64,000 bases of DNA from Sphingomonas sp. Y57 (GTDB lineage: Bacteria; Pseudomonadota; Alphaproteobacteria; Sphingomonadales; Sphingomonadaceae): assembly GCF_001015195.1 (NCBI RefSeq), contig NZ_LDES01000027.1, positions 1 through 64,000 on the forward strand, given 5' to 3'. The notes beneath the pieces were generated by a model, which saw only the letters and a program-made list of their open reading frames with translations, did no database searches and was not told where the DNA came from. Shown here in pieces: positions 1 through 9,193 of the stretch. Position numbers and translations under genes: made by a program. The stretch's first letter is position 1. Each line of letters begins with the position of its first letter.

Positions 1-1375
1 CGCCGCCGCCGAGCAGGCCGCCGAGGCCGCCGCCCCCACCGCCGCCGAGCAGGCCGGCAAGGCCCTTCAGCCCGCCCATCTTCTTCATCTTCTTCATCAC
101 CGTCGACATGTCCTGATGCATCTTCAGGAGCTTGTTGACGTCCTGCACCGTGGTGCCGGAGCCCTTGGCGACGCGGATCTTGCGCTTGGCGTTGAGCAGC
201 TCGGGCTTGGCGCGCTCCTTGGGCGTCATCGATCCGATGATCGCGTCCATCCGCACCAGCACCTTGTCGTCGGCGGCGCCGGAGGCCATCGCCTGCTTGA
301 CCTGCTTGATGCCGGGCAGCATCGCCGCCAGCCCCGACAGGCCGCCCATCCGCGACATCTGGCGCAGCTGGTTGCGCAGGTCGTTGAGGTCGAACAGCCC
401 CTTCGCCATCCGCGCGGCGAGCGCCTCGGCCTCCTCGACCTTGATCGTCTCGGCGGCCTTCTCGACCAGGCTGACGACGTCGCCCATGCCGAGGATGCGG
501 CCGGCGACGCGGGCGGGCTGGAACAGCTCGATCCCGTCGAGCTTCTCGCCGGTGCCGACGAACTTGATCGGCTTGCCGGTGACGGCGCGCATCGACAGCG
601 CGGCGCCGCCGCGCGCGTCGCCGTCCATCCGGGTCAGCACCACGCCGGTCAGCGCGACCTGTTCGGAGAAGCTCTTGGCGACGTTGACCGCGTCCTGGCC
701 GGTCAGCGCGTCGACGACGAGCAGGATCTCCTCCGGCTCGGCGACCGTGGCGACCGCCTTCATCTCCTCCATCAGCGCCTGGTCGACATGCAGGCGGCCG
801 GCGGTGTCGAGCATCAGCACGTCGAAGCCCTGGAGCTTCGCGGCCTGGAGCGCGCGGCGGGCGATGTCGACCGGCTGCTGGCCGGTGACGATCGGCAGGG
901 TCGCGACCGACGCCTGGGTGCCGAGCACGGCGAGCTGTTCCTGCGCCGCCGGGCGATTGACGTCGAGCGACGCCATCATCACCTTCTTGCGGCCCTTCTC
1001 GCTGAGCCGCTTGGCGATCTTGGCGGTGGTGGTCGTCTTGCCCGAGCCCTGCAGGCCGACCATCATCACGATCGCGGGCGGGGTGACGTCGAGGTCGAGG
1101 TCCGACGCCTCGGAGCCGAGCATCTCGACCAGCGCGTCGTTGACGATCTTGACGACCTGCTGCCCCGGCGTGACCGAGCGGAGCACCTGATGGCCGACGG
1201 CCTGTTCGGTGACCTTCTCGACGAACTGGCGGACGACCGGCAGGGCGACGTCGGCCTCGAGCAGCGCGACGCGGACCTCGCGCATCGCCTCGCGCACGTC
1301 CGATTCGTTCAGCGCGCCACGGCCGCGCAGGCGGTCGAAGACCCCGCCCAGCCTTTCGCTCAGACTTTCGAACAT
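1..1375 (-). CDS. ffh: Signal recognition particle protein Ffh (3' end cut by window)
   Basis: SRP54-type GTPase that binds 4.5S RNA and targets nascent membrane proteins to FtsY and SecYEG. Reading leftward from ATG at 1375, the first ~100 residues are the N helical bundle. The P-loop GLQGSGKTTTTAK lies near residues 107-119, then DTAGRLHVDQ, TRMDGDARGG and GTGEKLDGIE, which are the G-domain motifs. The M domain follows, with Met-rich helices (MKKMKKMGGLKGLAG). The protein runs into a Gly/Leu-rich tail of almost pure GGLGG repeats and leaves the window at about residue 458, so its true end is not visible. It is divergent from ggt. Identity is certain; only the tail length is open. Confidence 0.97.
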   Translation of the reverse strand, partial: MFESLSERLGGVFDRLRGRGALNESDVREAMREVRVALLEADVALPVVRQFVEKVTEQAVGHQVLRSVTPGQQVVKIVNDALVEMLGSEASDLDLDVTPPAIVMMVGLQGSGKTTTTAKIAKRLSEKGRKKVMMASLDVNRPAAQEQLAVLGTQASVATLPIVTGQQPVDIARRALQAAKLQGFDVLMLDTAGRLHVDQALMEEMKAVATVAEPEEILLVVDALTGQDAVNVAKSFSEQVALTGVVLTRMDGDARGGAALSMRAVTGKPIKFVGTGEKLDGIELFQPARVAGRILGMGDVVSLVEKAAETIKVEEAEALAARMAKGLFDLNDLRNQLRQMSRMGGLSGLAAMLPGIKQVKQAMASGAADDKVLVRMDAIIGSMTPKERAKPELLNAKRKIRVAKGSGTTVQDVNKLLKMHQDMSTVMKKMKKMGGLKGLAGLLGGGGGGGLGGLLGGG

Positions 1376-1610
1376 GCGTTCACTCCTCTGCGCCGAAGCG
1401 CCGAAATTTCTGCCTTCCGGGCCGAAACGCAAAGCGCGCCGGCGGGCGAAACCTCGCCGGCCAGCGGGCGTCCATGGACGCTTGCCGATGCTTTCGTGTC
1501 GGAACGACGCGGCGGTCCCTAGCCGCAAAGCCCGCGAAAGGCAAGGTCGCGGGCGGATCGCCGCCGATGAGGGGCTTGTCGCGGCGGCGCAATCCAATAA
1601 GTTGCGCGCC

Positions 1611-3341
1611 ATGTTGCGTCGCGCTGTAACCCTTCTTTCCGCCCTGCTCCTCGGCCTGTCGAGCGTCGTCGCGCCTGCCGCCACGTCGGCGCCAACGACC
1701 GGCGGAGTCGTCGCCGCCGCCGAGCCGCGCGCCGCGGCGGCGGGGCAGGAGATATTGCGCGAGGGCGGCAGCGCCGCCGACGCGGCGATGGCGATCATGC
1801 TGGCGCTGACCGTCACCGAGCCGATGTCGTCGGGGATCGGCGGCGGCGGTTTCCTGGTCCATCACGATGCGAAGACCGGCGCGATCCTGACGATCGACGG
1901 GCGCGAAACCGCCCCCGCCTCGGCCGGACCCGATCGCTTCCTCGACGCCGACGGCCGGCCGCTGCCCTATATGCAGGCGGTGCCGGGCGGCTATTCGGTC
2001 GGGGTGCCCGGCAACGTCGCGCTGATGGCGGAAGCGCACGAGCGCTGGGGCCGGCTCCCCTGGGCCAAGCTGTTCGAGCCGGCGATCCGGCTGGCCGAGC
2101 AGGGCTATACGCTGCTGCCCGACAATGTGCCCGGCCCCTATGCGGTGCAGGGCACGCTCGCCTTCCGGCTGAAGCAGGCCGAGAAATTGTGGGCCGACTT
2201 TCCCGAGGCGCGAGCGATCTACTGGAAGGACGGCCGCCCGCTGGCCAGCGGCGAGACGGTGCGCAATCCCGCGCTCGCCGCGACGCTGCGCGCGATCGCC
2301 GCCCAGGGCCCCGACGCCTTCTACAAGGGCGAGATCGCGGCCAAGATCCGCGCCGCGATCGCCGGGTCGAAGCGCAACCCGACGGTGATGACCGCCGCCG
2401 ACCTCGCCGGCTATCGCGCCAAGCCGCGCCCGGCGATCTGCGGCAAGTATCGCGGCTACCGGATCTGCGGGATGGGGCCGCCCTCCTCGGGCGCGATCAC
2501 CGACCTGATGATCCTGGGGATGCTCGAACGCTTCGACCTCAAGGCGCTGGGCAAGGATTCGCCGGTCGCCTGGCACCTGATCGGGGAGGCGATGCGCCTC
2601 GCTTTCGCCGATCGCGACGCCTGGCTGGGCGATACCGATTTCGTCGCGGCGCCGGTCGCCGGGCTGCTCGATCCCGCCTATCTGGCCGAGCGCTCGAAGC
2701 TGATCGCGCCCGATCGGACGCTGGGCGAATATCGCCCGGGCACCCCGCCCGGCGCGGGGCCGCTGGCGGCGACGCCGGCGCCGGCCGAGCAGGGCACCAC
2801 CCATTTCGTCGCGGTCGACGCCTGGGGGAACATCGCCAGCATGACCTCGACGGTCGAGGGGCCGTTCGGCAGCTCGCTGGTCGCGGGCGGCTTCTTCCTC
2901 AACAACGAGCTGACCGACTTCAACGAGCAGCCGCGCAAGGATGGCCGGCTGGTGCCCAACCATGTCGAGCCCGGCAAGCGGCCGCTGTCGTCGATGGCGC
3001 CGACGATCGTCTACGGCCCCGACGGGCGGCCGGTGATGGCGCTGGGATCGGCGGGCGGGCGGACGATCATCATGCACAGCCTGAAGGCGCTGGTCGGCAC
3101 GATCGACTGGGGCCTGCCGGCGGCCGACGCGATCGCCCTCCCCAACCTCTTCTTCCGCGGCCCCGCGCTGATCGTCGAGCGCAACAGCCCGCTCGAGACG
3201 ATGATCCCCGCGCTGGCCCGGCTGGGCGAGACGGCGGTGGTGGGCGACATCCCGTCGAAGCTGACGATCCTGCAACGCACGCCGGGAGGGTGGATCGGCG
3301 CGGCCGATCCGCGCAGTCCGGGGGTGGCGTTGGGGCGGTAG
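1611..3341 (+). CDS. ggt: Gamma-glutamyltransferase (secreted)
   Basis: Periplasmic Ntn-hydrolase that cleaves the gamma-glutamyl bond of glutathione and transfers it to water or amino acids. From ATG 1611 the product is 576 residues, the usual length. A signal peptide (MLRRAVTLLSALLLGLSS, then an AxA region) supports this start over upstream in-frame codons, which overlap the ffh leader. The self-cleavage site is EQGTTHF with nucleophile Thr396. It separates a large subunit containing GSAADAAMA and SGIGGGGF from a small subunit with KRPLSSMAP (oxyanion-hole Ser pair) and GSAGGRTI. No operon partner is visible, and the next gene downstream is of foreign composition. Confidence 0.95.
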   Translation: MLRRAVTLLSALLLGLSSVVAPAATSAPTTGGVVAAAEPRAAAAGQEILREGGSAADAAMAIMLALTVTEPMSSGIGGGGFLVHHDAKTGAILTIDGRETAPASAGPDRFLDADGRPLPYMQAVPGGYSVGVPGNVALMAEAHERWGRLPWAKLFEPAIRLAEQGYTLLPDNVPGPYAVQGTLAFRLKQAEKLWADFPEARAIYWKDGRPLASGETVRNPALAATLRAIAAQGPDAFYKGEIAAKIRAAIAGSKRNPTVMTAADLAGYRAKPRPAICGKYRGYRICGMGPPSSGAITDLMILGMLERFDLKALGKDSPVAWHLIGEAMRLAFADRDAWLGDTDFVAAPVAGLLDPAYLAERSKLIAPDRTLGEYRPGTPPGAGPLAATPAPAEQGTTHFVAVDAWGNIASMTSTVEGPFGSSLVAGGFFLNNELTDFNEQPRKDGRLVPNHVEPGKRPLSSMAPTIVYGPDGRPVMALGSAGGRTIIMHSLKALVGTIDWGLPAADAIALPNLFFRGPALIVERNSPLETMIPALARLGETAVVGDIPSKLTILQRTPGGWIGAADPRSPGVALGR

Positions 3342-3507
3342 ATGGACTGGCTCTGAAGTGGTGGAGGGAGCGAAAATGTGGCTATCGACGATAGGGTCTA
3401 ATGATGGTCAAACCCTAACTCCATATGGTAGGATGGATACCATTGCCGTTCTCAATGCGGCCATGCTGGCCTGAAGTTCAACGTTAGCACCCTGGACATC
3501 GGAAGGA

Positions 3508-4125
3508 TTGTCGAGCGAGCATATGGGGTATCTAACAAAGATTCGAGCAGTAGGCCTTCGCAATACCATATTGGGGATGTGCCAAGCGTCACGTTATTAT
3601 CTCCTTTATCGTAGATACCATTTCGAAGGCTGGCACTGGCGCTCTCCCTTTTTCTGGAAACCATATAAGAAGCAGGTGGTTGACATAGTCAACGGCCTGC
3701 ATCCGAGCAGTGTGGTTGAAATCGGCTGCGGGCTTGGCGAGATAATCGCTAGAATCAAGAGCGCCCAAAAAATGGGCGCAGATATCGATAATGCCGTCAT
3801 CCGATCGGCTCGATCGCTATATCCCGATATTACCTTCGCGCATGGCGGACTAGAGATCGTCAAAGATATAAAGAGCGTTGATATTGTGATATGTATAAAT
3901 TGGCCACATTCGCTTCCGTCTTCTCAGTTCATCACAATGGTGAGCGATTATTGCAAATTCGGGAACGTCGGCTGTTTGCTGATTGATACGGTTAATCGAC
4001 GTTTATCCAGCGAGGCATCGCACCGTTATGTATGTCCCGATGATTTGAACGCCGTGGGCAAGATCGTGTCGAGCATTCCATCGGTCGATGGCGCGCGGAC
4101 ATTTAATTTGGTCGCATTACGATAA
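3508..4125 (+). CDS. Class I SAM-dependent methyltransferase, island-borne
   Basis: Small methyltransferase-like protein. The SAM-binding motif I is VVEIGCGLGE near residues 69-78, followed by the acidic second-strand residue in GADIDNAVI and a motif-IV-like SVDIVICINWPHSLP. There is no substrate domain that I recognise. Start is uncertain: TTG at 3508 gives 205 residues, while ATG at 3523 sits 15 bases after GGAAGGA. AT content is much higher than in ggt, marking the left border of an acquired segment. The deacetylase-like gene follows 48 bases on in the same direction, so the two may be a cassette that decorates a polysaccharide. Substrate unknown. Confidence 0.7.
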   Translation: MSSEHMGYLTKIRAVGLRNTILGMCQASRYYLLYRRYHFEGWHWRSPFFWKPYKKQVVDIVNGLHPSSVVEIGCGLGEIIARIKSAQKMGADIDNAVIRSARSLYPDITFAHGGLEIVKDIKSVDIVICINWPHSLPSSQFITMVSDYCKFGNVGCLLIDTVNRRLSSEASHRYVCPDDLNAVGKIVSSIPSVDGARTFNLVALR

Positions 4126-4173
4126 GGCTCGATTGGTCATCATCAGAAGTTAAATTTCTGTCGGAGTTGAATC

Positions 4174-4911
4174 TTGAAAGCGCGGTATCTGTTCCGATTG
4201 GATGACATTTGTCCAACGATGGATTGGGCGCGGTTCAACGCCGTTGCCGATATCTTCATGCGCTTCGAAGTCCAGCCGCTTTTGGGCGTGATACCCGATA
4301 ACAAAGATAATTCTCTAGATCGCGATCCTGCTGACCCGCGCTTCTGGGACAAGATGCGTCATTTACAAAGCGCTCGGGGCTGGACGGTTTCCCAGCATGG
4401 CTATCAACATCAGTATGTCACACGAGATGCAGGTATATTGGGTATCAATAAAAACAGCGAGTTTGCAGGCCTTTCACGAGATTTGCAGTTTGAAAAGATA
4501 GCCAAGGGGAAAAATATTCTGACCGAAGAAGGTTTAGAGACTGACATATTCATGCCGCCGTCTCATTCCTTTGATCAGAATACGATCGATGCTCTTGTAG
4601 ATAATGGCTTTAAATTTATTACGGATGGCTATTCTATTCTTCCCTATGAAAGAAGTGGTATAAAGTTTATCCCTTGCCAAATCTCTCGTCCACTACCTTT
4701 TCCAATAGGATTGCTAACTTTTTGTCTGCATTCAAACAGTATAGGGGCTGATTTTTTGAAAAAATTAGGTTACTTTATTAATAATAATAAAAACCGAATA
4801 ATAAATTTTCCTGAGGCAACCAAAGTGCCTGCGTACACCAGTCAAATCTTGGTTGAGAGAGCTACACTTACGATCCGCCACGCTGTCCATTTCTTTCCCA
4901 GTGTTCGCTAA
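4174..4911 (+). CDS. DUF2334/polysaccharide-deacetylase-like protein, 3' end probably replaced by IS sequence
   Basis: The protein opens with RYLFRLDDICPTMDW, which is the Asp-Asp metal motif of the NodB-like deacetylase fold. It continues with LLGVIPDNKDNSL and the His motif SQHGYQHQYV, then FMPPSHSFDQNTIDAL. That order is the pattern of DUF2334/polysaccharide deacetylase proteins, which remove acyl groups from glycans. Start is TTG 4174, with TCGGAG 7-12 bases upstream. From about residue 222 the reading frame runs toward an IS5-type transposase remnant on the other strand, and the last ~25 residues look unrelated to the fold. The gene may therefore be truncated and re-stopped. Activity is doubtful and the substrate is unknown. 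Confidence 0.6.
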   Translation: MKARYLFRLDDICPTMDWARFNAVADIFMRFEVQPLLGVIPDNKDNSLDRDPADPRFWDKMRHLQSARGWTVSQHGYQHQYVTRDAGILGINKNSEFAGLSRDLQFEKIAKGKNILTEEGLETDIFMPPSHSFDQNTIDALVDNGFKFITDGYSILPYERSGIKFIPCQISRPLPFPIGLLTFCLHSNSIGADFLKKLGYFINNNKNRIINFPEATKVPAYTSQILVERATLTIRHAVHFFPSVR

Positions 4912-5225
4912 GGCGATTTGGAGGCCGTTATGGACTGATAGTGATATCAGCACCTGTTTCATTACTAGGCAGGTGAATGCGATGACGTGGAGATCGGCGA
5001 GAGTTCGGGCGTAACGTCCATAGTCTTTGACGTGGCGTCGAAAGCGGGCTGCCCACGCAAATGAGCGTTCGACCACCCATCGTCGTGGCGAAAGAACGAA
5101 ACCGCGTTTCGCTTTGGACAACTTGATGACTTCCAGTACGATATCCTGATAGCAGCGGCTTGGGCGGCCCGCGCGCGATATAGCCCTGATCGATATAGGC
5201 GATGTCGATATGATCACCGGTGACA
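4890..5225 (-). mobile_element. IS5-family transposase remnant (3' part, frameshifted)
   Basis: On the minus strand the C-terminal part of an IS5-group DDE transposase is readable: LEVIKLSKAKRGFVL, then RRWVVERSFAWAARFRRHV, then KDYGRYARTLADLHVIAF. The block just upstream (GDHIDIAYIDQGYI, 5'-most part near 5225) is in a different frame, so there is a frameshift around 5160. The N-terminal half is missing and the fragment abuts an IS3-type remnant. The terminal inverted repeat could not be fixed. The element most likely interrupted the deacetylase-like gene to its left. Confidence 0.75.
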
Positions 5226-5852
5226 GGCTACGGCACCGACTACGCGAATTGGCAGTGGAATATCGCCGGTTCGGCCATAGCTGCTGCAGGTATATTGCGA
5301 GGAGAACCTGCGGATCCGCCACCGCGGCGTGCTCTAGGCATGCGGATACCGATGGTGCTGTCGATAGCCCGGACCAGCGCTGGTCGCTCGACTTCGTCTC
5401 CGACACCCTGACGTGCAGCCATCGGTTCCGCATTCTGTGCATGATCGACTATTACACGGAATGCCTGGCGCTGGTGGCCGACATGTCTCGGGAGCTGACG
5501 TGGTTGATCGGGATGTGCGGCAAGCCGCATACGGTAGTCAGCGATAACGACACCGATACCTCGTCGGCCATCTTGCGCTGGTTGTAGGAGCGGCGGTCGA
5601 ATAGCACTACATCATGCCGGGCAAGCCGAGGTAGAACAGCTTTGTCGAGGGCTTCGGAGGACGCCTGCGGGATGATGCCTCAACGCGACGTTGTTCACGT
5701 CGCTGGCTCACGCCGCCTCGAGCTCGACGCTTGGCGACACGACTACAATCATATCAGGCCGCACTCGAAATTGGGCGGGAAGACCTCCGCCGAGATCGCC
5801 GGCATTAACTTAAACAACCGTCAAAAGGAGCCAGACTCTACCTCTGACTGGT
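5225..5852 (+). pseudogene. IS3-family OrfB transposase remnant, multiply frameshifted
   Basis: Plus-strand fragments match the order of an IS3 OrfB integrase. LRHRLRELAVEYRRFGH begins near 5228. The DDE-domain start DQRWSLDFVSDTLTCSHRFR follows near 5372-5431, then LALVADMSREL, and GKPHTVVSDNDTDTSSAILR near 5520-5578. After a frameshift and stop, LELDAWRHDYNHIRPHSKLG (near 5710-5775) is the canonical C-terminal block of the family. A segment between the two halves is missing or scrambled, and several frames are needed, so this is a dead element. It lies head-to-head against the IS5 fragment. Confidence 0.85.
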
Positions 5853-5855
5853 AAC

Positions 5856-6137
5856 AATCGGGGAGCACGTCAAAGACCATCGCTATCGCAATAGGGAATC
5901 CCAATTGCCGTCCCATGCATATGCCTGCGTCTGGCCATCTCAAGGCCGTTGGAAATTACATGCTTCTTGCCGCGGCATAGCTCTCCACTTCATGTCGCCG
6001 TCTTTTCGTCCATCAGCGGAATTACGTAATTGCCAAAAGGGAACGTGTAATTCGCCAGTTAGCAGGCCGCAAGTCACGTTCAGTATCACTGACATTGAGA
6101 TCGGCGATGTTATGAGCAATGAATAAAATCATTTTCA
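5856..6137. other. Gene-free spacer right of the IS remnants
   Basis: The 282 bases between the IS3 remnant and the 3' end of the leftward glycosyltransferase carry no open frame that resembles a protein and no clear hairpin. Composition is intermediate between the GC-rich IS3 remnant and the AT-rich genes to the right. Confidence 0.4.
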
Positions 6138-7280
6138 TTACCGAAAAGTAATGTCGTCCAGAAGAATTTGTATACGCGCGTGCCATGAGTGTTTTTGAGA
6201 CGCCTGTAACGCTCTTTGAGCGGCATTCCGCCGAATATCATCTAGATTGTCAAATGCATACCCAAGTGCATCCACTATATTTTCGATCGAAAACGGAAAA
6301 GGGACAACAATACCCTCACCGACGTCTATTTCCGAAATGTGAGGTATATCGGTACATATTAAATATCGTCCTAAACAACGGGCTTCGTAGAATTTAATAG
6401 GCGATAAACCGTATTCACTAGTAGTTTTCAAAAGTGGCACAATATCAATTTTGTGAAGAAATTCTAGCGCCTCATTATGATTAACGGGATCATGTAAGAA
6501 AACATGGTTCTCCAGAGACTTTTCCTTTATACTTGTTATAATCCGATCAAGAAGCGATCCGCTCCCTACAATATCCAATCTAATTGGATCATCCGGGCGC
6601 ATATCTACAAACTTCTTAACGGCTTCGACAAGTTCCAGAATGCCATCCCAGTATGTGAGAGTACCGACATGAGCCAACCTCAACGTAGTCGTCCTATCGT
6701 CGGCGCAAGTAGGATCAAAAATAGCAAGGCTTGCGTTAGGTAGAAAAATAGGCCGAGCCTGCGGCTGACGCCTACGAACCACCTCCAAGAGTTTCTGGGT
6801 AACACAGACCACTTTCTTCGCAGACGCAAAGCATTTTTTTTCGGAGACTGCGAAAAGAAAAGGATAAATTAGCTTACGTAACATCCCACCAAGATAGGAA
6901 TACCCCCCCAGTCGCCTAACATGCTCGATTTGATTCAAAATATCGTCATTATACTCTAAAATATCAACATTATCGGCAAGAAATATGGATAAAATTGGAT
7001 CATATCGGTGGTATATAACATCAAATTTATGTTTTAATTTTCTCGCGTTTCTTATGATTAGAAATCTATTAACGAGAGAGCCGATCCTCCCTTCTAATCT
7101 TGAAGGCTTCACAAGCGTTAACGATTGTGGTCGAATATTGGGTTCGCGCCCCTCAAGGAAAATCCCATGCACATGAGCGCCGTTAGACATAAAGCCAGAA
7201 ATTACGCCAGACGTGTGCGTTCCAATAGCTCCTTTTTCCGAGCTATCTATTCCGCCAATGTAGAGAATATTATAGGACAT
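6138..7280 (-). CDS. Family 4 glycosyltransferase (GT-B)
   Basis: A 380-residue GT-B protein. The N-terminal Rossmann half begins MSYNILYIGGIDSSEKGAIG. The C-terminal half has LRLAHVGTLTYWDGILELVE, LDIVGSGSLLDRI and the GT4-type donor-binding region PLLKTTSEYGLSPIKFYEA, where the Glu pair normally contacts the nucleotide sugar. It likely adds one sugar to an undecaprenyl-linked repeat unit at the inner membrane. The start shares one base with the stop of the upstream epimerase (TAATG), so translation is probably coupled. It is the last gene of the leftward operon and is AT-rich, like its left neighbours. Donor and acceptor cannot be read from sequence. Confidence 0.85.
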   Translation of the reverse strand: MSYNILYIGGIDSSEKGAIGTHTSGVISGFMSNGAHVHGIFLEGREPNIRPQSLTLVKPSRLEGRIGSLVNRFLIIRNARKLKHKFDVIYHRYDPILSIFLADNVDILEYNDDILNQIEHVRRLGGYSYLGGMLRKLIYPFLFAVSEKKCFASAKKVVCVTQKLLEVVRRRQPQARPIFLPNASLAIFDPTCADDRTTTLRLAHVGTLTYWDGILELVEAVKKFVDMRPDDPIRLDIVGSGSLLDRIITSIKEKSLENHVFLHDPVNHNEALEFLHKIDIVPLLKTTSEYGLSPIKFYEARCLGRYLICTDIPHISEIDVGEGIVVPFPFSIENIVDALGYAFDNLDDIRRNAAQRALQASQKHSWHARIQILLDDITFR

Positions 7281-8344
7281 TATATCGTACCAAAAATTAT
7301 ATCACATATAAGGGAAGAGGAATTTCCATATCCATAAATATTATTATGAAGATTAGATATGTCATAGTTTTGTATTGCGTAAGATATCTTTTTTCTGTCT
7401 GCTCCAACAAGAACATTGCATCCGTTTTTTGTTAACTCAATCCATTCTGTTTCGTCTCTCAGTATAATGCAGTATTTATTGTGGAAATAGGCTTCCTTCT
7501 GAACACCGCCAGAATCTGTCGCAATAAATGCTGAGTTGGTTTCCAACCACACCATTTCAAGATAGCCAACCGGTTCGACAATTTTGATCTTTGGATCAAC
7601 ATCAATGCCGAACTGCTTGACCCGTGCCTGCGTGCGCGGATGCCATGGCAGGATGACGGGGTGCTTGGCCGTGGCCAAGCCATCCAGAATGGCCCGCAAT
7701 CGGCGTGGATCGTCGGTATTTTCAGCACGATGCACCGTTGCCAACACAAATGCGCCCTGCTCGACGCCGCTTTCTCTAAACCAAGCGGGAGGGTAAGCCT
7801 TGTCTTTGTAGAAAATTGCGGCATCGCACATCACGTCACCGACGAGATGTATCTTTCCCGCTGACAAACCTTCGGCGCGCATGTTCGCAACGGCGGTTTC
7901 GGTAGGGGCAAATAAAAAATCGGAGGCGTGATCAGTTAGAATGCGATTAATCTCTTCCGGCATACGCCGGTTAAAGCTGCGTAATCCAGCCTCGACGTGC
8001 GCCACCGGGATGTGCAACTTTACCGCAGCCAAAGCACCTGCCAAGGTCGAGTTGGTATCTCCATAAACAAGAACGATATCCGGTCTCTCATCCAGCAGCA
8101 CTGTTTCGATAGCTTCTAGTTGTCGGCCTGTCATGGCCCCATGAGATCCACCTCCTATCCCAAGATAGTGATCGGGGCGAGGGATAGACAGTTCTTCGAA
8201 GAAGATATCCGACATATTAGCGTCGTAATGTTGGCCGGTATGGACGATGATTTCGGTCACGCCATCGCGCAAATCTATTTGCCTTGAGACGGATGCAGCC
8301 TTAATAAACTGTGGGCGGGCACCGATAACAGTGAGGATTTTCAT
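7280..8344 (-). CDS. UDP-sugar 2-epimerase, WecB/WbpI type (probable UDP-GlcNAc(3NAc)A 2-epimerase)
   Basis: Non-hydrolysing nucleotide-sugar 2-epimerase of 354 residues. Family motifs in order are KILTVIGARPQFIKA, VHTGQHYD, LVYGDTNSTLAGALAA, HVEAGLRSFNRRMPEEINR, TVHRAENTD and TDSGGVQKEA. WecB makes UDP-ManNAc. The close relative WbpI inverts UDP-2,3-diacetamido-glucuronate to the mannuronate form. The same operon encodes WbpB-, WbpE- and WbpD-like enzymes, which make exactly that substrate, so a WbpI role is inferred. Sequence alone does not exclude WecB activity. The gene is coupled to the downstream glycosyltransferase; a 135-base AT-rich gap separates it from the methyltransferase upstream. 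Confidence 0.88.
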   Translation of the reverse strand: MKILTVIGARPQFIKAASVSRQIDLRDGVTEIIVHTGQHYDANMSDIFFEELSIPRPDHYLGIGGGSHGAMTGRQLEAIETVLLDERPDIVLVYGDTNSTLAGALAAVKLHIPVAHVEAGLRSFNRRMPEEINRILTDHASDFLFAPTETAVANMRAEGLSAGKIHLVGDVMCDAAIFYKDKAYPPAWFRESGVEQGAFVLATVHRAENTDDPRRLRAILDGLATAKHPVILPWHPRTQARVKQFGIDVDPKIKIVEPVGYLEMVWLETNSAFIATDSGGVQKEAYFHNKYCIILRDETEWIELTKNGCNVLVGADRKKISYAIQNYDISNLHNNIYGYGNSSSLICDIIFGTI

Positions 8345-8479
8345 GAATATTCCTATACGGAACCGACGTGTTTTGGGAAAGGTTGTTAATAATACTTTCC
8401 ACCTAAATTTCGTTCAAATATTATTCTTGCGAAGATGGCTTCGCCACTGTGGAGCCTGCACAGATGACAGCAACAAAAT

Positions 8480-9121
8480 TTATTGGCATACGAAATAAAT
8501 ATGGTACGGATTCAATGCAAATCGGCCACTTCGAACTGTCTTATACCGGGTTCGCAAGCGGTTTTCGATCGCTTTGCGGCTACACTGCCTATTGTAACCT
8601 ACCTCCCAAAAATGTGGACTACCCTCTACGGGGCGACGCCATGGGATATCGATATTGAGATCGAAAAGCCTAGCGCCCAACTTAGGTAGATTGATAAACC
8701 CGGAAATCCCCCAGCAACGATAGGAATTTGGAAGCGTCAAGAACAGACGATTTCCTATCGCTGCGAGACTGTCTAAATTATCGTCCAGTTCGTCTAACGG
8801 CATATGCTCAAGAACTTCGCAGCATATTGTGAGATCGGCCTTTTGAGATAGCTGGCTAGCGACCCTACTTAAAGGAGCACAGATATCAGGATCTAGTGCG
8901 GGATTTATATCCGCAGTAACCATTGGAATTCCAGCATTACGAAGAAAAGTAGAAACGAATCCGTTCCCAATACCTATTTCCACTGCCGATATGGGGTTCA
9001 TTGATCTAATTAAATTCAGCTGGTGGATAAACGAGCTCAGCTGCGACAATGAGAAATACTGCCCTGAAAAATATTCTGATCTTTGGAGTTTTCGTTCGCG
9101 CTCAATTCCGCGATTTATCAT
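8480..9121 (-). CDS. Class I SAM-dependent methyltransferase
   Basis: 213 residues. Motif I is AVEIGIGNGFVSTFLRNAGI near residues 46-65, the strand-2 acidic region is TADINPALDPDI, and the post-core segment CCEVLEHMPLDEL is the typical motif of class I glycan and small-molecule methyltransferases. LFLTLPNSYRCWG follows. It may methylate a sugar of the repeat unit or act as a chain terminator. It lies 72 bases downstream of the flippase on the same strand and is AT-rich relative to it, so the composition break in the operon falls at about 9.15 kb. Substrate unknown. Confidence 0.75.
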   Translation of the reverse strand: MINRGIERERKLQRSEYFSGQYFSLSQLSSFIHQLNLIRSMNPISAVEIGIGNGFVSTFLRNAGIPMVTADINPALDPDICAPLSRVASQLSQKADLTICCEVLEHMPLDELDDNLDSLAAIGNRLFLTLPNSYRCWGISGFINLPKLGARLFDLNIDIPWRRPVEGSPHFWEVGYNRQCSRKAIENRLRTRYKTVRSGRFALNPYHIYFVCQ

Positions 9122-9193
9122 CGGATCTTCCTCCTTCTCGAATTACGGCGCATCGCTCGGCTGAAAGTTTTTTTTCCGCAGTTTGCGAGCTTA

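Noticed and set aside
1..60. GC-rich tandem GGC/GCC repeats at the left window edge as a possible repeat array
   Set aside because: They are the Gly-rich C-terminal tail of Ffh on the minus strand.
7280..8344. Simple assignment as WecB (UDP-GlcNAc 2-epimerase) for enterobacterial common antigen
   Set aside because: No other ECA genes are present, while three WbpB/E/D-like partners share the operon. WbpI-type activity is the better reading, though not proven.
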